A stretch of DNA of 64,000 bases from Daucus carota subsp. sativus (lineage: Eukaryota; Streptophyta; Magnoliopsida; Apiales; Apiaceae): assembly GCF_001625215.2 (NCBI RefSeq), contig NC_030383.2:58890949-58954948 (forward strand). The letters are read 5' to 3'. Below the pieces are notes generated by a model. That model was not told the DNA's origin, ran no database searches, and was given only the letters and a program-made list of their open reading frames with translations. Below, piece by piece: positions 34,214 through 46,640 of the stretch. The position numbers and the translations under genes were made by a program. Within the stretch, counting starts at the first letter, position 1; every line of letters starts with the position of its first letter.

Positions 34214-35119
34214 TTAATCCACAGTTGTCACCTGTTGCCATTCTCCATCAACAGCTTCCTTCCACAAGGTGACATTGTTGTCCCCGGCTGCCACAGCCAA
34301 CAAGTTTCCGGTCAAAGACCACGAGACCCTCCAAACAGGCATCTTAAAGTCATGCAACACTATACCTTCCCAATTATCACCTTCCTTCGCCACAGTCCAA
34401 ATGACAACTGTACCATCCTGCGATGCACTTGCAATTGTAGACTTTGGAAGCCCCAAGTTGGGGGCCCAAGCTACATCTCTCACCCAATCATTATGCTTCT
34501 GAAGGGCAGGGAAGCAGTCCATCTTCCAAGTCCCATTGGACAGCTTCCACACCTTCACAGTATTGTCACAGCCACCTGACGCCAGCTTCTGGACAGGATC
34601 AAGCAAGCCCGATCCAACCAGAGCGCCAGGAGCCATTGAAGGGGCCCATGAAACTGAAGTTACTCCAACAGGGTGTGCTTGATCAATTCTGGTTGTATCC
34701 CAACCACCATCGGGTCTGCCAGTGAAGACGGAGATATTCCCATCAGAAGATCCACAGGCTAGGGAAAGGCCGAGTTCATGAGGTGCCCAAGCAATAGAAT
34801 TGACAGATGATTTGTGTTCACTGAATACATGAAACTGCACCCACTCATTTGGGTTACCTTCTTTCCAGAGTATGACTTTACCATCATATGAACAAGAAGC
34901 CAGGAGGGATCCAAACTTGGGATGAGCCCAAGCAGCCTGCCAAACTGGACCTTGATGACCGGTCAAAGTAGCCAGGTGCTGTGAAGTACCACTATTACTT
35001 ACACCAGTTATCTTGATGGTGCTATCAGATGAAGCTGTTGCCACACGCTTCCCGTAGTAATCCATGACTACATCATGGATGGTGTCACTGTGACCTGTTT
35101 CAATCTTCTGTGCAGGCAT
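34214..35119 (-). CDS. SEC13: SEC13 WD-repeat protein (COPII coat and nuclear pore)
   Basis: Single coding exon of 301 aa, the usual length of plant SEC13. It starts [20 protein letters not shown] and carries six WD-type blades, for example [87 protein letters not shown] and [19 protein letters not shown]13 forms an open beta-propeller completed by a blade from SEC31 in the COPII cage and from NUP145-type partners in the nuclear pore outer ring. The open frame runs 36 bases further upstream but starts inside intron sequence. An acceptor (GTGACAG) lies 10 bases before the ATG, and a matching donor (TTACAG/GTACGC) sits at 36083, giving a 953-bp 5'UTR intron typical of plant SEC13 genes. Confidence 0.96.
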   Translation of the reverse strand: MPAQKIETGHSDTIHDVVMDYYGKRVATASSDSTIKITGVSNSGTSQHLATLTGHQGPVWQAAWAHPKFGSLLASCSYDGKVILWKEGNPNEWVQFHVFSEHKSSVNSIAWAPHELGLSLACGSSDGNISVFTGRPDGGWDTTRIDQAHPVGVTSVSWAPSMAPGALVGSGLLDPVQKLASGGCDNTVKVWKLSNGTWKMDCFPALQKHNDWVRDVAWAPNLGLPKSTIASASQDGTVVIWTVAKEGDNWEGIVLHDFKMPVWRVSWSLTGNLLAVAAGDNNVTLWKEAVDGEWQQVTTVD

Positions 35120-35129
35120 CTTCTTGTTT

Positions 35130-36082
35130 CTGTCACAGTTGATATACACAAACAATAAAGCAAAATAATTTCATTCAGCAGACAGTCTGTAATAAGTAAT
35201 AACAATGTGCTATGGAAGTGACAGATACTCTGCAATTTTTCATTAGAATTACAACTAAACGCAGTAAAACTACCACATCAGTCAGTGTCAACGTGTTATA
35301 TATGAACTCGAATTCAGAATGTAGGGCACATTTTTATTCAAAAAAGCTATGTTAGCTATAGTCCCAGTTGCACGTTTAGAAACAGCCCATCGCCCTATAG
35401 TCATCATCTAAAAGCAACAGCAGCACGTTAACTCTACATATCAGGGCCAGCACTTGGATAGCATCAATTAACACACATTTAACACTTAGTTTCACATGCA
35501 ATATCCTTGTGTACGGAGATGCCTAAAAATTTCTAAACAAATTACGGAAACATAAATGTCACAGATTAGTAATTGGGTTATTACTCACAACTTTAATCAC
35601 AAATTTATAACAGATCTTGATAATTTCCTTATCATCACATACTGAACTTTGGTTTATGCAGCTGATACGTTCCAAACTTAGTGAAAGACTCCTTCAAATA
35701 CTACTCTCTCCCTCCCTCCCTCCCTCTCTTCTCTCCCTCCTCCCTCCCTCTATTCTCTCTCTCTCCTCCCTCCCTATCTTCTCTCTGTCTCTCTCTCCCT
35801 CTCTTCTCTCTCTCTCCCTCTATATATGTGTATCATATATTTACGGATGAGATACCCACAAGTAATTCAAGCCAAACACACGAAAATCAAACAACTAACC
35901 CAAAATTAACTAATTCAGAACAATCAATCATCAGCCAACATCATTAGACTACAGATTTCACACACAAGGCACCTCAGATCTAAAGATAACACCCTCAGAT
36001 CATAATTCTTACATATAATTATAAAAATCGGGGATATAAAAGCGCTGATATACACGGAGAGATGCAAATCAAAAGGGCGTAC
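35130..36082 (-). other. 5'UTR intron of SEC13 with CT-rich microsatellite
   Basis: Inferred from the acceptor CTGTGACAG just upstream of the ATG and the donor CAG/GTACGC at 36082. The first, non-coding exon reads about 36083-36180. The intron holds a (CTCC/CT)n low-complexity tract at 35702-35822. No other gene is seen inside it. Confidence 0.65.
35702..35822. repeat. CTCC/CT low-complexity tract
   Basis: About 120 bp of CTCCCTCC and CTCTCTCT runs on the plus strand, GA-rich in the direction of SEC13 transcription. It lies in the SEC13 5'UTR intron. Confidence 0.95.
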
Positions 36083-36183
36083 CTGTAAGAAGCTGATCGA
36101 GAGCAGAAAAGACAGAGACTTGAGAGAGAGAGTGCGAAGGAGAAAATAAGTCGAGGCGTGTGCGAACCAATTACAAACCCTTG

Positions 36184-37444
36184 TTTCGACACATCACTCA
36201 ACTAGGGTCTGTTTGGTTAAGGCCTCGTTTGTATTCTGATTCGTAAAGAAGTCTGTATTTTTTTTTTTTTTGAGAAAACGTAAAGAAGTCTTTCTTTCTT
36301 TTTTTCGAATAAAAAACGTAAAGAAGTCTGTTAATTGATTAATTCACTCCCGAGTAAATCTCAGAAATTATTTTAATTATTTATCAATTACTGATCTGAT
36401 ATTAAAATTTTAATTTATAAAAAAAAATTCGATAAATACTGAATTAATACGCCTATCCTCTATTCTAAAGTCGGCGATTAATCATCAATTAATTCTCCTG
36501 TAACTAACTGAACAGAAATATCCAAGTATTCAATTAATTATTCGATTAATCCCTGATTAATCGTTGTTGCGAGAGTTCACCGATTAAGTCCAGTTCTCGC
36601 TTGTTACTTTAAAATTCTTCCATTATTTCCTACTAGAAATTCTTTTTATTATTTTTCTCTTATGAAAAAATTTATGAAAAAGAATGAGAAAACCGTCCAT
36701 CTTACAAACTTATGGGTGATTTATTTATGAAGATTTAGACCATTTATACCAAATTTTTGGATGGATGAAATCATACATTATCTTTTTCAAATTGTCTCCA
36801 AATTTTTTTAGAACTCCATTATTGAGCCTTGCCTACATGTTATTGATTCAAAACACACTCCAATTTTTCATCAAAATCTTTACTCTAACTCAATTTATAC
36901 GGAAGATTTATTTGTGAGGATTTGGACCATTTATACAAAAATTAGAAAAAAAAATTAGACGGTTGAAATTATATCCTATTCAAAACGTTCTTAAAAATTT
37001 TTAGAAGTCCATTATTGAGTCTTGCCTACATGTTATTGGTTCAAAAAGTGCTCTAATTTTTCATCAAAATCTTTTTCCAAAATAAATTTATCTGCTGTTG
37101 AAATTCTAACATTGATGAGCTGAAATGTTATTCTGCACCATTTTTGATTTGAAATGCCTGTTAACATTCCACTTTTGTTTTTGTAATTTGATTCTAAAGT
37201 CTTCTGCAAGACTTGTAAAATAATTTAAATTTTTATCTCCCTCAAATCTCCATATTTTGTGATTGAAAGGCTATTTCATAGAAAGGGCCCTTGCCATAAT
37301 GAAATAAAATAGTACTAATATCCTCCCAAACATCAACATTTAATCCATATCACACATGACTATGATCCCATCAAAATCAAACACAGATAAAAGCCATTGT
37401 AACTTGCAGAATCATAGAAAATAGTTCACTCAAATAAACAGCCA
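36184..37444. other. Intergenic region with a diverged 193-bp tandem duplication
   Basis: Between the SEC13 first exon and the DUF662 gene 3' end. It holds the 193-bp duplication listed separately and AT-rich sequence with no gene seen. Confidence 0.6.
36712..37085. repeat. 193-bp tandem duplication
   Basis: Landmarks such as GCCTACATGTTATTG (36831 and 37024), GATTTATTTATGAAGATTTA versus GATTTATTTGTGAGGATTTG and TTTTTCATCAAAATCTTT recur with a period of 193 bp. Divergence is moderate, so the duplication is not recent. Confidence 0.85.
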
Positions 37445-38497
37445 TTATAATTTTTTCTTGTTCTTTCCTTTGCCTTTCTTGATATGATTTGCTGAATGTT
37501 CAAATCGTTCTGGCTTCTGGATGGTCCTTCTGGTCTTCCTCAGCCCTTCCATTGTCGAAGATTCAGCATCTTTCTCCGTTTTAATGTCGACTTCTTTATC
37601 TGTAGAAATCAAGTCACTTCCCTGTTCGGTTTCAGATTTTGTTTCAGAATGACCATCAGACAATACAGCCTCGCTCACCTTCTGTGTGCAAATTTAAACC
37701 AGATTATTAATTTGAAATAAAAAAAAAATACATGACAGGCTAAAATGTGAGACATCACCTCCGGTATATTGGTTTCTGGTGCAGCCATTTCCTTAGTAGA
37801 TTCATACTGAGCCTGGTTCAGTTTACAAAATATTTCAAGAGCTTCAAGGGCTTCTCTGTATTTCTTTTCCTAAGCATTTGCAAAAATTATTTGTGTTAAA
37901 AAACAATTAAAAAAAACATTGTTTCCAACAAAATTGTAGAAAATCTTGTGTTAATCATAACCTTCTTGATACAGCTCCATGCCAGAGACTTGTACTCACT
38001 GTTCACCCAGTCATCTTTGTCACCTACACATTCAATAACCCCCTTCCTCACTGGATCCTTAAGAGCTTCAAATTCCTGCGCGTAATCATAATCTTAATCC
38101 GAATCTTTTTGTATTTATAATATATTATGAAAAAAGTGTACTAAATCATTAAAATATCAGTTGCAGCTTGTCTTGGTCATACAGCAATATTCATTTCATG
38201 AAGCCTTCTCGTAAACACGAAAACTTAGCAAAGAAATAAACGTGACATAATTGAACTCACTTTACAAATCACAGCCAATCGCTTAGCATCTTCCTCTACG
38301 CGTCGCAGATGAGCTTCAACCTTCTCCCGAACCTCCATCTTCATCTTCATCAGCTCTTCTTCCCTCGAATAAACCGCAGACAAAGACAACATTTTTCCTG
38401 CCTCCTCCTCATTATTCATAGAAATGTTAGCCATGCCACTGACCAGTTGCTCAACCTGCTCCTTATGAACCTTCTTGAGCCCTTTCCGAGTCACCAT
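37445..38497 (-). CDS. DUF662 protein (RAB6-interacting golgin-like)
   Basis: Four exons (38261-38497, 37962-38075, 37759-37869, 37445-37681) join in phase to 232 aa. The central part matches the plant DUF662/RAB6-interacting golgin family: VYSREEELMKMKMEVREKVE, LRRVEEDAKRLAVI, EFEALKDPVRKG and KKEKKYREALEALE, in the family order and largely coiled coil. The N-terminus (KKVHKEQVEQLVSGMANISM) and a Lys/Glu-rich C-terminal tail ending KKGKGKNKKKL are outside the domain. The last exon may instead begin three bases later (37678), which would drop one Lys; both acceptors keep frame. The family is named for similarity to animal GORAB; a Golgi role in plants is not shown by the sequence. Confidence 0.8.
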
Positions 38498-38773
38498 TGT
38501 TCAGCTTTTCGAACGAAGATTTTTTATTTTCTCCACTTTCCTTTCAAATTCTGCTGTGTTTGTTGTATATAGCCTGTTGGAGATGATGGTTTATAACTTT
38601 ATATAGGCAACTTAATGACTGACTTTTCAGTTCACCTGGGCATTATGTGATTACTATGTGCATGCACTTGGTAGGATAAAAACAAAAGATTTAAGTTCGT
38701 GACTTATCTTCGAAACAACACCATCTACCTACCTAGATAATTGTAAGGGTTATAAAGAAAATAATAATCATTT

Positions 38774-39040
38774 TAACATTTTATAATTGAGAAAGTGTAT
38801 TGTTATATTATATTGTATATCAAAAATATAAAATATAAGAGTGAGAGTCTATTTTTGATTTTCACGGTTAAAAATTTAACCCTATAAACATTATTTTATA
38901 TCATCTTAACATTTTATAACTGAGAAAGTGTATTGTTATATAATATTTTATATCAAAAATATAAAATATAAGGGCTATAGTAATAAACTTTATTTTTCAG
39001 AAAAAAAAACCTATAGAAATAAGGGCGAGAGTCTATTTTT
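38774..39040. repeat. 133-bp tandem duplication
   Basis: TAACATTTTATAA followed by TGAGAAAGTGTATTGTTATA occurs at 38774 and again at 38907, followed in both by ATCAAAAATATAAAATATAA. The copies differ at several positions. Confidence 0.8.
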
Positions 39041-39571
39041 ATTTTTCAGGGTTAAAATTTAAACTCCTATTTGTAACTTCATCTTCTCTGTATCGACAAG
39101 GTTAAAACCAAAACCACGAATAAGTGAATTGGCTTTGTAGCAAAACCCCACTGGGGTCTTGACATTGATCATCTTATGTGCTATGTAAGTTTTGGTATCA
39201 ACTGTCTTCACACCACTTCCTGCCGTTATTTCTCATAATTCCAAGCGGGAAAACTTTTTCTTTAAAAAAGCCCTTTTTTCTCTTTATTTTTACTTACATA
39301 TTTCTCTATGTAATAGGGTTCTTGATTATGTAAAACTATAGATGGCCTCAAAATGTAAAAGGGTTCTTGATTACATAAGCTATAATCTCTTTATGGGTTT
39401 GTATCTGTTCTAATTCTCATTAGGGTTTCATATTTGTTCTCTGTTTTTTTTTTAATTTTTGTTTTTTATTTTTGTGTGTGATTTTGGTGGCGATTTGAAC
39501 TTTATGTGTTTGTGTGTGATTTTATCTATGTGGGTATGTGGTTTATGTAATTCTTGATTAGAGAAACCCTA

Positions 39572-39604
39572 ATGATGAGTGGCGAAAGATACAAGAGGCT
39601 ATAG
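39572..39604 (+). other. Upstream ORF of the XS gene
   Basis: ATGATGAGTGG opens a 10-codon frame (MMSGERYKRL, then stop) 17 bases before the chosen start of the XS protein, in a different frame. If it is in the mRNA it could reduce translation of the main frame. Confidence 0.5.
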
Positions 39605-39620
39605 GCATTGTTTTCGGGAT

Positions 39621-42600
39621 ATGAGTATGGAGGATCAGGCTTTGAGGTTGTCGCGGTACAGTGAGAGTTTAGGGAATAGGAATTCGACTTCTATGAAGTT
39701 TGACTGGATGCAGCTTCTAGGTGATCCCGCGAAATCGGGTACTAATGATGGGGGGAGATTGGGTAGGAATGATGAGGGTGGGAGTTTAAGAGAATGTGAT
39801 TTAGAAGATAATGCAATTAGACTGAATTTTGATGGAAAATGTTATGGGGATGGTGATTTCTCGGGTTTGGGTGGGTTTGAAGGGAAGTTAGTGGATGAGA
39901 ATCCAGGACCTGGGCTTGCATTGTCATCACGGAGTTTAGGCGACCCTGTGAAATCGGTTGGTAATGACAAGATTTGTAGCTTAATGGAACTTGATATGAA
40001 CGATTGTTGTAGTGCACAAGCTATTAGATTGGATTCTGAGAGAAAACGTTACACGGGAAGCGAGTATTCTGGTTTGGGTAGGTTTGAGAAGAAGTTGATA
40101 GATGAGAATCCCAAACCTGGGTTTACAGTGTCATCACGGGGTTCAGATGACTCAGTTGTTCATCAATCATTAGCAAGAGAGAACTACAGGGAGAAAAATT
40201 TTTCCTTTAGGTATTTACAAGATGATAATTATTCTATGGAACAGTCAAGGGCACGACGGCTATCTAGCTTTGGCACAGGATCTCTGGCATTACTGGAGAA
40301 GGAATATCCTGGTTCACTTAGAAGTCATTCTCGCATTTCTTCTGGTACAGATATGCTTAATGCCGAGATGATAGATTCAACTATTGTCCACAATGCACTT
40401 GATGATAATATGTGTCTCAAATCCAGTGTCCCCAGGACTTATTTACCTGCAGAGAATATTCCTGTTGGAGAAGAACATGAGAATGATACTTACAATGAAA
40501 GTTTGAGAATTAGAATAGGGAATGTGTTTCAAGAATCTGATTATTTTCATGTAAGTGCCAGTGTTCCTGAAGATTATAGCTATGACTATTTTGATTCTAC
40601 TCTGGACAAGAACAATGAATGTTATTATGAAGATCTTTCTGGAGAGAGTAGGGTGTGGTGCGATGATTCTTTTCTTGAGGGACACAAGATTCTGGGCAAC
40701 AATGATCTGAACTTGTCACGCACACAAAAATGGGATAAGGACATTGTGGATCGTAGAAATGCTTATAGAAGAGAACAATATGTCAACCAGAGAAGCCCTG
40801 TTTCAGGAGATGACATTTATGAGAGATCAGAACTGGCACCATGGAGTGAATATGGTCAATACAATGTAAATAATGGTCACGGAAGTCTTCTTTTGGAAGA
40901 AGGTCATGTTTATGAAAGATCAGGGACTATCCCGTTTGTGGAAAATGACGAAGAATTTGATGGTGATTACTGGGAGAGGTTGGCAGATAGTGAATCATGT
41001 TTGATTAACACAGCACTAGTGCTCAAAAGAAAACACTATATGGATGACATATCAACCAACATTTATAGTGGAAACATAATACCAAGTAATGACGAGAGAG
41101 GTGAAAAGAATTACTATCAAGGTGTTCCATCAGAACAATTGTCTGCTGATGATAGAGAGGGTTTTAATTTGTCTAAAAAGCTGAAATCTAGCAACTCACG
41201 ATCTGAGAGGGTGCCCTATCGCGTAATAGAACACAATTCCTCTGGTAAGGACATAACGAAACGCCTTGGCCCTCGACGTCAAGATATTAATGCCTCTCCA
41301 TCACACCTTGTGAGCACACCAGAATCTTCGGTTAAAAAGCGTTTGGGACCGGTGAAGACGTCTAAACCTTCAGTCAAGCAGCGGTTGGGACCTGCTCCTA
41401 AATATAATCAAACTGATTTCCGATTGAAAATCCAGAATTCTGGGAAGCTCTATCAAAGAGCTTATGATGATAATTATTTAGTTCAACTAGAAGAAGCCTC
41501 TATCGGTGGTATGATTTCTACCAATGTCGAGCCTCATAAAAATTCTGAGGAGTTCAAGCAGCTGGTGCATTATGCGTATTTCAGGTTTGTCAAGCAGTTG
41601 AATGAGAACTCTGCCCAAAGAAGAAGAATCTTGGAGCAAGGAAGAGCTGGTCGTTTGAAGTGCATCGTATGTGGAAGGTCAGTATTCGATAGCATTAAAG
41701 TTTCTAGAAATGCTGTGATGCATAAATGTTGTTATACTCAACGAGTTAATTTTTCATTTCCATTTATTTGTTTCTCATAAATGTACCTGAACTTTACTTT
41801 TCTATGTGACCATTTGCTCGCTATGTAATTGGTATTGCATCTGGTCTGTTGGGATGTTTTTGGGCGCCCATCCTAGTATAAAAAAACTGTAACACCAAAA
41901 TAATTACTTTTATAGTCATTTAGGGATTGAGTGCTTTATGATAAGTTTTCTTTTATTTATTTTTTATTTTTTCTTGTCATTTGCAGTATGTTAATAGTTT
42001 TGAATAAATTCTTTAAGAATCCAGTTCCTTGCCCACACACGTCCTAGCCATATAAAGAGGCATGCACCATTGACATGTCCATTAGGATATCGTTCATGAA
42101 TATTCATTAGTGTGTCGTGATAACGGGACATGTTGAACTTCACATTTCATATCATCAACTGCAATTTGTTCTGGAATGGACTTATTTAAGGTAATTGCTT
42201 TGTAAATGGACTTCTTGCGGCTTGGCTTGTTTGTTGAGGTTATGTTATATGGTGACTTTCAGTAAAAGTACAACACATCCTTTTTTTCTCCTTTCATGCA
42301 TTTGCCCATCTGCCTGGGTATTGTGAGAACTAATAGCATGTTAGGGTCCAGTCATTCTTGTGCATTATTGTCATCCTAGCTGGTAATTTAACACTCCCGG
42401 TATTCTTTAATTTTTTGTTATTCTTTGCACTACCTTCAGGTACTAAATTCTGGATCAGATGTTGTCCCTGGCATATATATGTTTTATCTATTTTAAATTA
42501 TACAAAACGCCAGTAGTATGCTAGAGTAACATGATTGATGATTATGCAGTTAAACTATGTGTACCCTTTTTTTATCAAGAAAGCTAACTTTTTAGGTTGT

Positions 42601-43938
42601 AATATAAACTTATGACTGCAACGAGCTCCCTTTCTTCTGATGATCTCTATTTTCTATTATTCTTGCCGTCTTTTGTTACTTCTGTTTGGTTGTTTTCTTG
42701 TTTCAGCAACTCCAAAGAGTTTCTAGATACGAAGAGTTTGGTGGAGCACACATTCTATTCTCAAAAGGTTGGAGACAGAGCGCTGCACTTGGGATTTCAT
42801 CGAGCACTTTGCATGTTAATGGGATGGAAGAACAGAACTGCTGGTGGTCGCAAGTGGTTTTGTGAGTTGTTATCTGATAGTGAAGCATCGTCATTAAAGG
42901 AAGACCACATTATCTGGCCCCCAATTGTGATCATTCACAATATCTCTTTGAATAGCAATAATTTTGATGAGCGCGTTATTGTATCTATTGAAGAACTTGC
43001 CTCTATACTGAGAGGTAAGTTATTTCAATGTTTGACCGTTGACGATAAGGATTAATTTACATGAGCTGCTTAGGAAATTGAATGAACACAATTTATCTTT
43101 GAATCTGTGTCGCTTTATTACTTTTTACCCCTAATATCCATGGGCTTAAAGGGTTATATGCCTTGCTACCAGTAGTCATAACTTTGTTGGTGATGATAAA
43201 TGGCCGTACAGGAACATGATACTTGACATAAATTTCTTGTTATGATCCTCTTTCACAATTGAGACCCTCTACGAATGAGAGAGCAATGTTAAAGTATCAG
43301 GTCATAAAGATATTACTACCCAAATAATGGACCAGAAAAGGGCCTCAGCTTCTATGATAAAATATGGAGTAGATTAGTGGGCCGCGTTCAGATATCATGT
43401 TGGTGAAAATCCACTTATGATTTTTTTTTCCTTTTTAGTTTTGCTTTTGGGCATGTTGATGATTGTGCTATGGTGTTGCATATTTTTGTTGCTTTTATTA
43501 ATCCGTCACACCTGCCTTCATATTACAGTATATCTTTATATTAGTGAACCTTGGTTTTCCTTTTTTACTGTCACCTTATTTTAATTCACAGGAATGGGGT
43601 TTGAGGAGAGGGTTAAGGTATGCCGTGGGAGACCTGCGAATCACAGTATCATGGCAGTTATATTTAACAGCACGTTATCTGGGCTAAAAGCTGCAGAGAG
43701 GCTTCATAACTTCTACTCTGAGACCAGACACGGAAGATCTGATTTTGAGAATATCAGAATTTGTAGCAGCAGCAGGCGCACTGGAGAAACATCAAAGGCA
43801 TCAGAAAAGAAGGCTGAGCATGTCCTCTATGGCTACCTGGGAATTGCTGAGGACTTGGATAAACTTGAATACGAGACCAAGAAGCGTTGTTTGGTGAAGA
43901 GCAAGAAGGAGATCGAGAACATTGCCATGCCGATGTAA
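39621..43938 (+). CDS. XS-domain protein with XS-type zinc finger
   Basis: Three exons (39621-41677, 42707-43014, 43592-43938) join in phase to 903 aa. The first ATG in frame, MSMEDQALRLSRYSESLG, is taken as start; the open frame continues upstream without an ATG. Exon 1 encodes a long, low-complexity, acidic and Ser-rich region with a Lys/Arg-rich repeat motif KRLGP (seen three to four times near the end), then LVHYAYFRFVKQLNENSAQR and a zinc finger LKCIVCGR...FLDTKSLVEHTFYS. Exons 2 and 3 encode the XS domain: WPPIVIIHN, GMGFEERVKVCRGRPANHS and MAVIFNSTLSGLKAAERLHN, ending with a coiled tail. XS domains bind RNA in SGS3 and related plant proteins involved in small-RNA pathways. This protein is not SGS3 itself, which is shorter and differently built; its precise role is unknown. 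Confidence 0.88.
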
Positions 43939-45000
43939 AAAAATCGAATGCGAGTATATGCGCATAACGGTCATGTAGAAATTTTGCTGACACTCTTGCT
44001 CTCTTCAAGCTTATGCTACACACTGGAACAGATATCCAGAATTTGGAACCATGTCATGCGTTCATGGATCGTTAGGGGATGCGATCCTTTTTAGCACATT
44101 TGGAAAAAATTGGCTTGTTTTAGCACATACATATGCGTGCATTGCTATCGTCGCACAACCCCTGTAACACATCAAAATATGTGTTTCTTTCGATAGCAAA
44201 AAAAATGCATGAAAATCTGTTCACTTGTGATGCATTTTAAATGCATTATGGTGGTGCTAAAATGAGACAAGTTTTTCGTTTGTGCGATTTTTGAGACAAA
44301 TTCTGGTTACGGATTCTTTTGATGAACCTCGTTGAGGATTCTTTAGATGTTTCTTTTGATGAACCTCGTTAAGGATTCTTTAGATATTTCTTTTGATGAA
44401 CACGATGAATGTAAATCTTGATTTTGGTTACCTCGATGCTTCTTCTGGTTTCTATTTACCTGATCACTTGGCCTTATGGATAAACTTACTTGCAGTGTCT
44501 ACTTTGTTGGAACTGATTATTCTTTTGCAGCTAACAGAAACATAGGTTATGTACTTGTTTTGGTGAAGTTGAAGCGTGTCTGGACTGAGTGGACTCTACA
44601 GAGCTCTTTAAGTATAATAAAAGGATACATTTCCTTGTGCAAAATGCAAAAGATATATTCCAATATTTTTTATATATAAACAATGTTTTATTAAAAATTA
44701 TAGGTAGTTCTGTTTTCTTGGGAACCCCCTTTTTTCCAGCAGAGACCAATTATTTTCCAAAATATTCGTCACTCTTAAAAGCATCGATTATTTGGTACAC
44801 ATATAATATGATTTTTGAGTAAAAATTGTGTCAAATCTCGAAAATGGTAGTAAAAGTATTATTACATCATCGTCTAATTTCTGTAATTTCACAGTGCATA
44901 AATATAATTTTCAGATTAAAATTAATACTATAAATAGTGTTAGCTGTAAACTAATACAGTAGGGTAGCTTATTTTTTCCATAAAAGAAAGAAAGAAAAAG
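43939..45000. other. Intergenic DNA downstream of the XS gene
   Basis: 3'UTR/flank of the XS gene, a 37-bp tandem repeat (44317-44403, separate entry) and AT-rich sequence. No gene seen. Confidence 0.5.
44317..44403. repeat. 37-bp tandem repeat, about 2.3 copies
   Basis: TTTTGATGAACCTCGTT recurs at a period of 37 bp (starts near 44317, 44354 and 44391). The third copy is partial. Confidence 0.9.
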
Positions 45001-45138
45001 CGAAAAGAAAAGTAAGCGACATATATATTCCGATAATCCAGCATTGCAACTCTCTCATTTCCTCGTTTCTCTGAATCTAAGAGCTCTCAATTCTCTCCTG
45101 CCGCTAGGGTTTGCTTATTCATCTACACAATCAGGTCA

Positions 45139-45192
45139 TCTCTCTCTCTCTCTCTCCCTCCTCCCCCCTCTCTCCCCCCCTCCCTCTCTCTG
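45139..45192. repeat. CT/CCCT microsatellite
   Basis: A run of CTCTCTCT followed by C-rich CTCCCCCC variants, directly after the putative leader donor site. Confidence 0.9.
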
Positions 45193-46509
45193 TCAATTTC
45201 TCTCCTAAATCGGTTGACTCTTGCTTAATAATCTGTTGGTTTGATGTTTTGTAAATATCATTTTTACAGTGTTTTTTATATCTGAATCTTGTTCTGTGTA
45301 GATACAGTTAATTGAAGCTATTGCAGATCTCTTAATTGAAATCCGATTACCGGTCGATTTATGTGCTTTGTTGATGCATATGTTCTGTAGTTACGGTTAA
45401 TAGTTTCTGAACGAGCTTGGTTGTTTATGGATTTGAGTGTCGTATGCGATTAAATGAATTTTGGTGCTTGTTGAATTCTTTAAGGCTTTAGTTCATAAAA
45501 GGGGATTTAGCTTATTGGAGAATATAATAGGGGATTTAACTTGTTGGGAATAAGAATAGGGGATTTAAATTCAAGCTTATTGATTCACTGAATTTTGGTA
45601 CTTACTGATTTCGTGGAGTCTTTAGTGATTAGGAGATTTCAGTGTCGTGGCTGTGGTTAAATGAGAGTGTTACTAGGTTTTCAATTGAAAATTTTGAAGT
45701 TTCTTGGGTCTTTCTGATGTGTAATCACGTTATAAAAATACTGAATTGGCTGCAGTGAAGCTAGCAATTTTGGGATGGTTTTAGCAATTTTATAGAAGTT
45801 CGTTTTGGTTTAACTATTTATGGAGAGAAACAAGAGATGAGTGATGAGCAAACCTGGTATTTGGAAGAGTACTTGATGTGTATAATTAAAATGTTGGTCA
45901 TAAGAGTATGTTCCTCTATATTGTGATAATACTTTTAAACTAATGTAGCTATATGTGTTTACTAATTTGAAGTCTTTAAGACACTTTGCATATCAATCAA
46001 TGTCTTGAGTTGGGAAATATTACAAAGAGAATGTTGTGCACAGAGTTTGAGATTGTATTAACCCTCGCATATGCTTTAAGGTCTAAGTTATCATCTTGTA
46101 GCGTTTAGGATTGTCCTCGTCTCAGTGTGGCAAGTATGGTTCCTGGAATTTGCTTTTTGAGTCTTGATAGAGGTATTTTTATCTGATGAGGTGTATATAA
46201 TTTACCCAGGGAAGATAAACCTTTGGTTCTATATAAGTAATTAACTACGAGCCTTTTTGACTTTTCTGATCTCCCTTCGTCTCCCCTCTTCTTCTGCCCT
46301 CTTCGGTCTTCTGCCCCCGTTGTCCCTTGCCAAACTTCATCCTGCAGCCATATACATAATACAACTACCATTTACGACTTGAGAACTCTTTCCGACAACC
46401 TGCAGAAGATTTCCGGCGATGACAACGAAGGATCCGATTGCCCATAGACGAGTATGGAAGTAAAACAGGTTCTGACCGATTCATTTTAAGTTTGTTTTTT
46501 TTGAAAAAA

Positions 46510-46640
46510 AGTTGCTGTAAATTACGAATTGTGCCACTCCCGCACCCCCATCGTTGCCTCCACCGATACGCCACGTGGCGTATCCCGTACGCACTCCGCC
46601 GCACCCCGCGCACCCCCGCACTACGGAGTATCCGATACGC
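46510..46640. other. GC-rich island with perfect 20-bp G-box palindrome
   Basis: About 130 bp of C-rich sequence in the COX7a-like leader intron. It contains GATACGCCACGTGGCGTATC (46565-46584), a perfect palindrome centred on a G-box CACGTG. Related GTATCCGATACGC and GTATCCCGTACGC motifs follow within 60 bp. Origin unknown: a repeat fragment or a regulatory island. Confidence 0.6.

Larger units (their letters stand above)
38498..39620. other. Head-to-head promoter region between DUF662 and XS genes
   Basis: A shared 1.1-kb upstream region for two divergent genes. It contains a 133-bp tandem duplication (separate entry) and an AT-rich core. A short upstream open frame (39572-39604) precedes the XS gene. 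Confidence 0.6.

Noticed and set aside
34235-34725. Plus-strand open frames of 77-114 codons
   Set aside because: Antisense shadows of the SEC13 coding exon.
45841-45900. GTGATGA C-box-like motif in the COX7a leader intron
   Set aside because: No D box (CTGA) or closing stem at a suitable distance, so not called as a snoRNA.
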